A stretch of DNA of 64,000 nucleotides from Alcaligenaceae bacterium (GTDB taxonomy: Bacteria > Pseudomonadota > Gammaproteobacteria > Burkholderiales > Burkholderiaceae_B): assembly GCA_013416455.1 (NCBI GenBank), contig JACCES010000004.1:1-64000 (forward strand), read 5' to 3'. Made by a program: the position numbers and the translations under genes. The stretch's first letter is position 1, and each line of letters opens with the position of its first letter. Of this stretch, positions 55,863 through 64,000 are shown in pieces. Below the pieces are notes generated by a model. That model saw nothing but the letters and a program-made list of their open reading frames with translations, was not told where the DNA came from and made no database searches.

Positions 55863-57359
55863 ATGCGAGTGCTTGTCGCGGGCTTTAAACACGAGACCAA
55901 TACTTTTGCCGAGCACCGGGCGGATTGGTCCGCATTCGAGCGTGGAGAAATGATGCCCAGGCCGGTGCACGGCTCAGCCATGCTGGAGATGATCGCTTCG
56001 GTCGATCTATCGGCGAGCGGCTTCGCACGCCAGGCGGAATTGCGCGGCTGGACGCTGGTTCCAAGCCTCTGGTGCGGCGCCGTTCCTTCTTCCTACGTTA
56101 CCGACGATGCGTTCGAGAAGATCAGCGACAGGATTCTCGCCGACGTCCGTAAGCTCGACTTCGATGCGATTTACCTGGAACTGCACGGCGCGGCGATGTC
56201 CGAGTCCTTCGATGACGCCGAGGGCGAGCTGCTCAAGCGTGTGCGGGAAATCGCAGGACCGCAAACACCCATCGTCGCCAGTCTGGATCTCCATGCCAAC
56301 GTTACCAAAGCAATGCTGAGGCATGCGGATGCGTTGGTGGCGTTCCGCACCTATCCGCATACCGATTACGTGCAGACGGGGGAGCGTGCGGCCGAACTGC
56401 TCGAGCGCATCGTCCGCAACGGGGGGCGGGAGGAATGCAGTGTTGAGCGTCTACCGTTCCTGATCTCCGTGAGCGTGCAGAGCACTTCTGTCGAGCCTGC
56501 CCGCCGCTGCTACCAACTGCTGGAGAAGCTCGATCAGCGTTTCGATACGGTTTCGAGCTTCTGCATGGCGTTCCCGGCCTCCGACTTCGAGGAGTGCGGG
56601 CCGGTGATCTGGTCTCATGGCGCTCGGGCGCAGGATACCGTTGCGATGCTGGCTGCCAGCATCGGGGAACCTTCGCAGTGGCGGCTCAACGCGCTGTCCG
56701 CGTCGGCGGCCGTCGACTTCGCTCTCGAACGTGCCGCGGCCAGCCCGTGCACGGTCGTTATCGCGGATTTGCAGGACAACCCCGGCACTGGCGGCACGGG
56801 ATCCACGACGGGTATGCTGCATGCGCTGCTGGACGCCGAGGCTGGTCGTGTCTTCCCCCGGCGCGTCGCGCTTGGCGTGCTCTACGATCCGGTTGCGGCT
56901 GCGCGTGCGCACGAGGCCGGCTTGGGTCAGTCTTTCGACGGTGAACTGGGCGAAATGCTGGACACCCCGGCAGGGCCGAGCGCGCCGCCTTTGCAGGGTC
57001 GATTTCAAGTGACCGCGCTTTCGGACGGCGTGGCCACCTTCAAGGGGCCGAAGATGACCGGCTTTCAGACTCAGCTGGGCGCGACCGCTTGTCTGGAAAT
57101 CGACGGCGTGCTGGTCGTGGTGGCCAGCGGCCGGATCGGTACACAGGATCGTGAGCTGTTCCGCATGGTCGGCGTCGATCCGAAGGCAATGAAAATAGTC
57201 GTCGTCAAGAGTTCGCACCACTTCCGCGCGGATTTCGACGAATTGGTTGAGAACACGGCCACCGACATCGTAATTGCCCATTCTCCAGGGCTCTTTCTGG
57301 CGGACCCCGGAGAATTGCCATGGAAGAAGCTATCGTCCGCTACGCGAACCCGCCCCTGA
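55863..57359 (+). CDS. MlrC-like M81 family metallopeptidase
   Basis: The family is named for MlrC, which degrades linear microcystin products; most members have other unknown substrates. The 498-residue protein starts MRVLVAGFKHETNTFAE and has the metal-binding segments LDLHANVT, AFRTYPHTDYVQTGERA and DLQDNPGTGGTGSTTGML, then C-terminal VVVASGRIGTQDRELFRMVGVDP. ATG 55863 is chosen at the conserved start. It lies after a Bug-type binding protein and before a LysR regulator; together they may form a small uptake-and-hydrolysis module. Confidence 0.88.
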   Translation: MRVLVAGFKHETNTFAEHRADWSAFERGEMMPRPVHGSAMLEMIASVDLSASGFARQAELRGWTLVPSLWCGAVPSSYVTDDAFEKISDRILADVRKLDFDAIYLELHGAAMSESFDDAEGELLKRVREIAGPQTPIVASLDLHANVTKAMLRHADALVAFRTYPHTDYVQTGERAAELLERIVRNGGREECSVERLPFLISVSVQSTSVEPARRCYQLLEKLDQRFDTVSSFCMAFPASDFEECGPVIWSHGARAQDTVAMLAASIGEPSQWRLNALSASAAVDFALERAAASPCTVVIADLQDNPGTGGTGSTTGMLHALLDAEAGRVFPRRVALGVLYDPVAAARAHEAGLGQSFDGELGEMLDTPAGPSAPPLQGRFQVTALSDGVATFKGPKMTGFQTQLGATACLEIDGVLVVVASGRIGTQDRELFRMVGVDPKAMKIVVVKSSHHFRADFDELVENTATDIVIAHSPGLFLADPGELPWKKLSSATRTRP

Positions 57360-57490
57360 TCTTCATGCGGCCGATGGGGGCGCGGACAAGATTCTCCCGT
57401 TCGAAGTCCGCCAGCCGGATCGGCGGGGGCGGACGCATGGGTTTCATGTGTATTGGTTTCGCGCTTGAATCCTGCGACGAGTGCCCGCAC
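57340..57490 (-). pseudogene. Inverted, frameshifted 5' remnant of a second mlrC-like gene
   Basis: From GTG 57490 on the minus strand the frame reads VRALVAGFKRETNTHE, the signature start of MlrC-type proteins. The similarity then moves to another frame, ADFERENLVRAPIGRMKIRG, matching the next part of the family (compare AFERGEMMPRP in the intact gene), and stops at 57342-57340. The nucleotide sequence differs much from the intact neighbour, so it is a distinct paralogue. It begins 66 bp from the LysR gene in divergent orientation. Confidence 0.65.
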
Positions 57491-57555
57491 GCCGGCTTGG
57501 TGGGGATTTTGTTGACAGCATTGTTGTCTCGCGGATAAACATCCGAAATGAGCTC

Positions 57556-58563
57556 ATGGCGCAGCCGATGTCAATGAAACCCAACGATGATAATGACGTT
57601 CCCTCTCTTTCCCCGTCCTTGCTGGCATGGTTGCGCTGTTTTGACGCCGCTGCGCGCTGCCGCAGTTTCACGAAGGCGGCGCAAGAGTTGCACGTATCGC
57701 AGGGCGCCGTGAGCCAGCAGGTGAAGAAACTGGAGGATCGGCTCGGTCATGCTTTACTGCAACGCACGTCAGGGGGGCTGACGCTCACGCTGGAAGGCGA
57801 ACAACTGTTGGCCGCCACGCGGCAATCGTTCAGGGATCTGGGCGCCGCGGTTCACCGCTTGTACACAGCGCGCATGGAGAAGCCTGTGAACGTGAGCTGT
57901 TCACCATCGTTCGCGATGCTGTGGCTCACCCTGAGGCTGGGAAGCCTCTACCGCGCCCATCCCCACATGGCGCTGCGCATCGTGAGCGAATCCGATCTTG
58001 TCGACCCTACCCGCATGGCGCGCGACGGCATTGCCGCGGCGGTCCGGCTCGGGCAGCCGGGCAGCGAAATCCCCGAGGCGGTGGATCTGCTCGATGAATG
58101 GCTGGTGCCTGTGGCGTCGCCAGCATTCATGCAGGCGCATCCGATGCTGGGCAGGGCTGAAGACCTGAGGGGCACGCACCTTCTGCATGCCGGGGATCCT
58201 TGGGAAGCGGGCCTGCTGACCGACGGATGGGTGCGGTGGCTTACGGCCGTAGGCGTCGACCTGCCGCATGCCGAGTTGCGCCAAGGCACCCAGTTCAATC
58301 TCTCGCTGTTGGGGGTGCAGGCCGCGCTCGACGGGCAGGGCATCGCCATGGGCCGGCTCGCGCTGGTGCAGCACTATCTGCTGCAGGGACGTCTGATGGT
58401 TCCGTTTCGCTACCGGGTGCTGGCGCGGCCGTCGTACTGCTTCATCGGTAATCCCTCGCATCCGGAAATGTCGATAATCCGTGACTGGCTCATCGATGAG
58501 GCCGGCCGATTCAGGCAGAAGCGCGATGCATTTTTCCATGCCGCGGGGATTTCCGTGGTGTAA
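57556..58563 (+). CDS. LysR-family transcription regulator (GcvA-like)
   Basis: The 335-residue protein has an N-terminal winged helix-turn-helix (SFTKAAQELHVSQGAVSQQVKKLE, about residues 38-61) and a C-terminal ligand-binding domain with the GcvA-like pattern VNVSCSPSFAMLWLTLRL, GIAAAVRLG and GQGIAMGRLALV. ATG 57556 is used; ATG 57568 is possible. LysR regulators usually control a divergent gene; here the divergent position holds only an mlrC-like remnant. Present targets may be the mlrC and Bug genes or elsewhere. Confidence 0.9.
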   Translation: MAQPMSMKPNDDNDVPSLSPSLLAWLRCFDAAARCRSFTKAAQELHVSQGAVSQQVKKLEDRLGHALLQRTSGGLTLTLEGEQLLAATRQSFRDLGAAVHRLYTARMEKPVNVSCSPSFAMLWLTLRLGSLYRAHPHMALRIVSESDLVDPTRMARDGIAAAVRLGQPGSEIPEAVDLLDEWLVPVASPAFMQAHPMLGRAEDLRGTHLLHAGDPWEAGLLTDGWVRWLTAVGVDLPHAELRQGTQFNLSLLGVQAALDGQGIAMGRLALVQHYLLQGRLMVPFRYRVLARPSYCFIGNPSHPEMSIIRDWLIDEAGRFRQKRDAFFHAAGISVV

Positions 58564-58568
58564 GCCGC

Positions 58569-58680
58569 AGTCCCGGCGTGGAAAGCATGGTTTGTATCAC
58601 AGGCCGGCATCGAGAGATGCTGGATCAGGTGATGGAGTCGTTTGCGATCAAGGCGTAGCACGCCCTGACCGTCATTTGCC
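58569..58680 (+). pseudogene. Remnant of UDP-N-acetylglucosamine 2-epimerase (wecB)
   Basis: The plus-strand frame reads SPGVESMVCITGRHREMLDQ then VMESFAIKA, a stop (58656-58658), and HALTVICPL beyond it. This closely matches the N-terminal WecB segment (V-C-V-T-G-Q-H-R-E-M-L-D-Q-V then D-Y-D-L). The first 45 or so residues and everything after are missing. It lies between a LysR gene and the end of argH and is a degraded piece of a former polysaccharide gene. Confidence 0.65.
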
Positions 58681-58720
58681 CGCTGACCCGCCGCTCAGCG
58701 GCAGACTCGCCGCTTTTTCC

Positions 58721-60133
58721 TTATTCCGCCAGTATCCGCTGCGCTGCTTCGCGCACGCGTTCAGGAGCCGTGCCGCCGATATGCTTGCGGGCGGCGACGC
58801 TGCCTTCGAGCGTGAGCACTTCGTGGATGTCGGCTTCGATGGAGGCATGGAAAACCCGCAGTTCCGCCAGGCTGAGGTCGGCCAGGTCGCAGCCCCGGGT
58901 TTCGCATTCGCGCACGGCATGGGCAACGGTTTCGTGGGCGTCCCGGAAGGGCAGCCCTTTCTTGACCAGATAGTCGGCCAGGTCGGTGGCGGTGGCGAAG
59001 CCCTGCATGGCGGCGGCGCGCATGGCTTCGGGCTTGACGCGTATGCCGGGCACCATGTCGACGAAGATGGCAAGGGTGTCACGGATGGTGTCGGCCGCGT
59101 CGAACAGGCCTTCCTTGTCTTCCTGATTATCTTTGTTGTAGGCCAGCGGCTGCCCTTTCATAAGGGTGAGCAGGGCGATCAGATGGCCGTTCACGCGCCC
59201 GGTCTTGCCGCGCGCGAGCTCGGGCACGTCGGGGTTTTTTTTCTGGGGCATGATGGAACTGCCGGTGCAGAAGCGGTCGGCCAGGTCGATGAAGCCGACA
59301 CGCGGGCTCATCCACAGCACCAGCTCTTCGGACAGGCGGGAGATGTGCGTCATGATGAGGGCCGCCGCGGCGCAGAATTCGATGGCGAAGTCGCGGTCGG
59401 AGACGGCATCCAGCGAATTGCGGCAGACATCGTCGAAGCCCAGGCTGCGGGCCACGCGTTCGCGGTCGATGGGGAAGGACGTGCCCGCCAGCGCGGCCGC
59501 CCCCAGAGGCAGGCGGTTGACGCGCTTGCGGCAGTCGGCCAGGCGCTCGGCGTCGCGTCCGAACATTTCCGCATAGGCCAGCAGGTGATGGCCGAAAGTA
59601 ACGGGCTGGGCCACCTGCAGATGGGTGAAGCCCGGCATGATGGTGGCGGCGTGTTCCAGTGCCAGCGCGGCGAGGCCGTGGCGCAGCTGGCCCAGCAGAT
59701 CGAGCGCCACGTCGATTTCGTTGCGCAGCCAGAGCCGGATGTCGGTGGCCACCTGATCATTGCGCGAGCGGCCGGTATGGAGCCGCTTGCCGGCGTCGCC
59801 GGCCAGCTCCACCAGACGCTTCTCGATGTTGAGATGGACGTCTTCCAGGTCGAGCGACCAGGTGAAGGCGCCCGAATCGATTTCTTGAAGGATCTGCGCC
59901 ATGCCGCGCTCGATGGCGGAAAGGTCGTCGGCGCTGATGATGCCCGTGGCCGCCAGCATTTCGGCGTGTGCGAGCGAACCCTGGATATCGACGCGCGCCA
60001 TGCGCTGGTCGAAGTTCACGGAAGCGGTGTAGCGCTTGACCAGCTCGGAAACCGGCTCGGAAAAGCGCGCCGACCAGGCCTGCGCCTTGTTGGCGAACTG
60101 GTCTTGTGCGGGGGTGTGGGTGTTGTTCGGCAT
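58721..60133 (-). CDS. argH: Argininosuccinate lyase
   Basis: ArgH cleaves argininosuccinate to arginine and fumarate, the last step of arginine synthesis. The 470-residue protein has the family length and motifs: [61 protein letters not shown] and the superfamily signature [20 protein letters not shown] with its catalytic serine. It is transcribed leftward from ATG 60133; a TATAAT-like element could lie in the AT-rich stretch just upstream. The 3' side abuts the wecB remnant. Confidence 0.98.
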   Translation of the reverse strand: MPNNTHTPAQDQFANKAQAWSARFSEPVSELVKRYTASVNFDQRMARVDIQGSLAHAEMLAATGIISADDLSAIERGMAQILQEIDSGAFTWSLDLEDVHLNIEKRLVELAGDAGKRLHTGRSRNDQVATDIRLWLRNEIDVALDLLGQLRHGLAALALEHAATIMPGFTHLQVAQPVTFGHHLLAYAEMFGRDAERLADCRKRVNRLPLGAAALAGTSFPIDRERVARSLGFDDVCRNSLDAVSDRDFAIEFCAAAALIMTHISRLSEELVLWMSPRVGFIDLADRFCTGSSIMPQKKNPDVPELARGKTGRVNGHLIALLTLMKGQPLAYNKDNQEDKEGLFDAADTIRDTLAIFVDMVPGIRVKPEAMRAAAMQGFATATDLADYLVKKGLPFRDAHETVAHAVRECETRGCDLADLSLAELRVFHASIEADIHEVLTLEGSVAARKHIGGTAPERVREAAQRILAE

Positions 60134-60209
60134 AGTGGGCGGAATTATAAGGGACGCCCTACGGTATATTTACGGGATTTGCCACGACTTTCAGCATGAT
60201 ATGACACAA

Positions 60210-60284
60210 TCCCCACGCTCTCTGCGTTCGCTGCCCCCCGGGGGGAGCTTCCCAAGGGTCTCAGCCCCCTTCGGGCGGCCGTGT
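60210..60284. repeat. GC-rich intergenic repeat element between argH and the MscS gene
   Basis: The 75-bp element contains CTCTCTGCGTTCGCTGCC, the palindrome CCCCCCGGGGGG and GGGCGGCC. Elements of this look are common between genes in Bordetella-Achromobacter relatives. A related arrangement (gggccgtcccaaggtg...ggcccccctggggg) occurs at 61945-61985. It can form a strong hairpin and lies between divergent promoters. Confidence 0.5.
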
Positions 60285-60294
60285 GTAGGCTGAT

Positions 60295-61906
<1,612 letters not shown>

Positions 61907-61944
61907 CCGCCACCCAAAGGGCGCGAGCCGGGTCTCTTTTTTCA

Positions 61945-62025
61945 CCGCCGGGCCGTCCCAAGGTGAAAACGGCCCCCCTGGGGGATGAGGCAGGACGAGG
62001 GACAGTCCACTGCGGACTGTCCTCG
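61945..62025. terminator. Intergenic repeat and convergent terminator between PII gene and ubiC
   Basis: The 191-bp gap between two convergent genes holds a GC-rich repeat-like element (GGGCCGTCCCAAGGTG to GGCCCCCCTGGGGG) and a perfect 9-bp hairpin, GGACAGTCC with GGACTGTCC (62000-62022), extended by CGA/TCG with one bulge. It likely terminates transcription from both sides. No U-tract is seen. Confidence 0.5.
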
Positions 62026-62097
62026 CCTGACGAATCCGAGCAGCATGCAGGCTGCGAGGTGGACGAGCAAGCCGAAGGCGCGGCGTGGGGGCATTTT

Positions 62098-62667
62098 TCA
62101 GGGGCGGCGCGTCCCGGCCACCCGCCAGAATTCCGGCAGGAAGGCTTCCGCCACCAGCAGGGGCTGGCCCAGGCGCCAGAAGACCGAACAGCGGGCCAGT
62201 ACGGAAGCGGCCGCCGGGCAGCCGCTGCCCAGATGGGCGCGCATGGACCGGTAGAGGGGGTGCTGGCTGTGCAGCCGGCAAACGAAGAAGGACGAGCGCG
62301 AGATCTGGGCATCGTGGTAGAGCATGTCGGCCAGCGGCCGTGTGCGCAGGCGCCGTATGCCCTGCCACAGGCCGCGCGAGGCCTTGAGGGGCGTGAAGCT
62401 GCGTGCGAACACGCTGTCTGTGCCGTCTATGGCCATGCAGATCTCGCGCAGCCAGATTTCGCTGCGGGCGGGGCGCGCCAGCATCCAGGCTTCTTCGGCG
62501 TGCAGACTGTCGACGGTTTCACGCATCACGCGCAGATCGACACGACCGAGGCGGCGCAACCCGGCGGTGAGGGCGTCGGGGCGGAACAGCCAGAATTTCT
62601 GATGCGAAGTGAGTGAAGGAGGCGGCGCGGGCTGCCAGCCGCTGTGTCTGCAGGGTACAAGTTCCAT
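62098..62667 (-). CDS. ubiC: Chorismate lyase
   Basis: UbiC removes pyruvate from chorismate to give 4-hydroxybenzoate, the entry to ubiquinone synthesis. The 189-residue protein has the fold's conserved pieces: [41 protein letters not shown] (catalytic Arg region), [16 protein letters not shown] and [21 protein letters not shown] with the catalytic Glu. ATG 62667 starts [10 protein letters not shown]. It is divergent from the pseudouridine synthase gene, 36 bp away. Confidence 0.93.
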   Translation of the reverse strand: MELVPCRHSGWQPAPPPSLTSHQKFWLFRPDALTAGLRRLGRVDLRVMRETVDSLHAEEAWMLARPARSEIWLREICMAIDGTDSVFARSFTPLKASRGLWQGIRRLRTRPLADMLYHDAQISRSSFFVCRLHSQHPLYRSMRAHLGSGCPAAASVLARCSVFWRLGQPLLVAEAFLPEFWRVAGTRRP

Positions 62668-62703
62668 GGGGTGTATTATCGCCAAAGACATACAATGCTG
62701 CCC

Positions 62704-63438
62704 ATGGAAAAAATACGAATCTCCAAGCTTCTGGCCGAACGCGGTCTCTGTTCCCGGCGCGAGGCCGACGCCTATATCGAGCGCGGCTGGGTGCGCGTCG
62801 ACGGCGTGGTCGTCTCGGAACTCGGCAGCAAGGCCTGGCCGCAGCAGGACATCACGCTGGACAAACAGGCCCGGCAGCGCCAGACCGCGCGCGTCACTCT
62901 CATTCTCAACAAGCCGGTCGGGTATGTATCCCACCAGTCCGAGCACGGCTATCGGCGGGCGGTCTCGCTGATCACGCCCGAAAACCTTTATCGGGCGCAG
63001 AAGCAGCAGCAGCGCTTCGACCCCAGCCATCTGCGCGGCCTGGCGCCGGCGGGGCGGCTGGATATCGATTCCCAGGGGCTGCTGGTCCTGACCCAGGACG
63101 GCCGCATCGCGCGGCAACTGATCGCCGACGACAGCGAAATCGAAAAAGAATACCTGGTCAGGGTCGAAGGCAGCATGGTTCCCAATGGCCTGGCCAAGCT
63201 GCGCCACGGCTTGTCGCTCGATGGTGCGCCGCTCAGGCCGGCGGAAGTCGAATGGCAGAACGAAGATCAGCTGCGCTTCATCCTGCGCGAAGGCAAGAAG
63301 CGTCAGATCCGCCGCATGTGCGCGATCGTGGGGCTGAAGGTGGTGGGCCTGAAACGTGTGCGTATGGGGCGCATCGTGCTGGGCGACCTGCCTCAGGGAA
63401 AATGGCGCTACCTGCGCGAAGGCGAACGGTTCTTGTAG
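62704..63438 (+). CDS. RNA pseudouridine synthase (RsuA/RluF family)
   Basis: The enzyme isomerises uridine in rRNA or tRNA. The 244-residue protein has an N-terminal S4 RNA-binding domain ([30 protein letters not shown]) and the catalytic motif [17 protein letters not shown] with its aspartate. Family features [10 protein letters not shown] and the C-terminal [18 protein letters not shown] are intact. The S4 spacing and DSQGL favour the RluF branch, but the target uridine is not certain. ATG 62704 follows closely upstream ATG 62695, either of which might be used. Confidence 0.93.
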   Translation: MEKIRISKLLAERGLCSRREADAYIERGWVRVDGVVVSELGSKAWPQQDITLDKQARQRQTARVTLILNKPVGYVSHQSEHGYRRAVSLITPENLYRAQKQQQRFDPSHLRGLAPAGRLDIDSQGLLVLTQDGRIARQLIADDSEIEKEYLVRVEGSMVPNGLAKLRHGLSLDGAPLRPAEVEWQNEDQLRFILREGKKRQIRRMCAIVGLKVVGLKRVRMGRIVLGDLPQGKWRYLREGERFL

Positions 63439-63471
63439 GGCGCCCCGCGCGGCCTTCCGTATGGGGGCGCC
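63439..63471. terminator. Hairpin after the pseudouridine synthase gene
   Basis: GGCGCCCC (63439-63446) pairs perfectly with GGGGCGCC (63464-63471) around a 17-nt loop, directly after the stop. It lies between convergent genes and can serve both. Confidence 0.5.
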
Positions 63472-63525
63472 TTCGGCGTTGCGTGCAAGCCGCGACGTGA
63501 ACAGGGTTTGCGCCCGACCCCGTGG

Positions 63526-64000
63526 TCAGCCGCGCTCGCTGCGGGCCAGCGTGTGGCCGGCGCGCTCGTCCTGGCCGAGTCTTTCGGCCAGCCAGGGCAG
63601 GGCGCCGGCAAGCGCATCATGGAGCGTCCAGGGCGGGTTGACCACGAACATGCCGCTGCCGTGCAGGCCGAAACCGTCGGCGGCGGGCCGGCAGACTTTC
63701 AGTGTGGCGTGCACCCATACCGTATCCAGGCGTTCAAGCGCCCGGACCAGCGTCTGGACTTCCTTGCGCTGCACCAGCGGATACCAGACGGCAAAGCTGC
63801 CGGTGGCGAAGCGTTTGAGCCCTTCCTGCACGGCGGTCAGCGTGCGGCGGTAGTCCTGTTTGTCCTCGTAAGAGGGGTCGATCAGTACGAGGCCGCGCCG
63901 GGTGGGCGGCGGCAGCAGGGCCTTGATCCCCTCGAAGCCATCGGCCTGCATGACGGCGACCTGGCGCGACCGGCCGCGAGGGTGGCGAGACAGATTGCGC
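63526..64000 (-). CDS. rlmJ: 23S rRNA (adenine-2030-N6) methyltransferase RlmJ (3' part)
   Basis: RlmJ methylates A2030 of 23S rRNA. The gene enters from the right edge; the last 157 codons are present and the frame is open to position 64000. The visible part has the SAM-binding-fold end with GRSRQVAVMQADGFEGIKAL, the catalytic motif IV VLIDPSYEDKQDY (DPSY in place of the more usual DPPY), FAVWYPLVQRKEV and the C-terminal GSGMFVVNPPWTL. The start lies outside the window. Confidence 0.9.
   Translation of the reverse strand, partial: RNLSRHPRGRSRQVAVMQADGFEGIKALLPPPTRRGLVLIDPSYEDKQDYRRTLTAVQEGLKRFATGSFAVWYPLVQRKEVQTLVRALERLDTVWVHATLKVCRPAADGFGLHGSGMFVVNPPWTLHDALAGALPWLAERLGQDERAGHTLARSERG

Overview
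The window is a contiguous piece of a high-GC betaproteobacterial chromosome. Its gene content and order fit the Alcaligenaceae of the Burkholderiales. The supporting evidence is the recA-recX-sucCD-terC and hemCDXY-ppa runs, the oxygen-independent ubiquinone genes ubiUVT, a Bug-type solute-binding protein, and short GC-rich repeats between genes. It is almost all housekeeping DNA on tightly packed operons; I see no tRNA, rRNA, CRISPR array, phage or intact insertion sequence.

Layout, left to right. 1-2325: 5' end of rdgC (minus), a 577-bp gap with a LexA box and a minus-strand terminator, then recA-recX. 2441-6194: DUF2889 gene, sucC-sucD, terC and an overlapping 41-codon membrane protein gene. 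6197-12317: hemC-hemD-hemX-hemY, ppa and a fumarylacetoacetate-hydrolase-family gene. 12314-14879: an FNR-type promoter and ubiU-ubiV-ubiT. 14876-25143: a YkgJ-type cysteine-cluster gene facing recC-recB-recD. 25191-33402: acyl-CoA synthetase, yajQ, an ABC-2 exporter pair, NAD(P)HX repair enzyme, universal stress protein, tadA and LD-carboxypeptidase. 33460-42239: ybiT, yigZ, a thioredoxin, a CHASE-PAS-GGDEF-EAL protein, a purine permease, tsaD and plsY. 42441-46469: surE-pcm-nlpD without an adjacent rpoS, a PolB-like exonuclease and a His-rich periplasmic protein.

46510-52719 is the most unusual part. A TPP riboswitch, with a hairpin that can pair with the first Shine-Dalgarno, precedes six closely packed genes: a LuxE-like acyl-protein synthetase, a LuxC-like acyl reductase, an ABC importer (ATPase, permease, NMT1/THI5-like binding protein) and an SDR oxidoreductase. 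LuxE, LuxC and SDR form a logical carboxylate-to-aldehyde-to-alcohol route, and the riboswitch ties it to thiamine. I propose import and reduction of a carboxylated thiamine breakdown product (thiazole-acetate or pyrimidine-carboxylate) back to the alcohol used in thiamine salvage. The substrate is inference.

52747-64000: rlmD, a Bug binding protein, an MlrC-type M81 gene and a LysR regulator, argH, a YbdG-like MscS channel, a PII protein, ubiC, a pseudouridine synthase and the 3' part of rlmJ. This stretch also holds three gene remnants: a PhyH/EctD-like piece, an inverted frameshifted mlrC piece divergent from the LysR gene, and a wecB piece next to argH. They suggest past gene turnover here.
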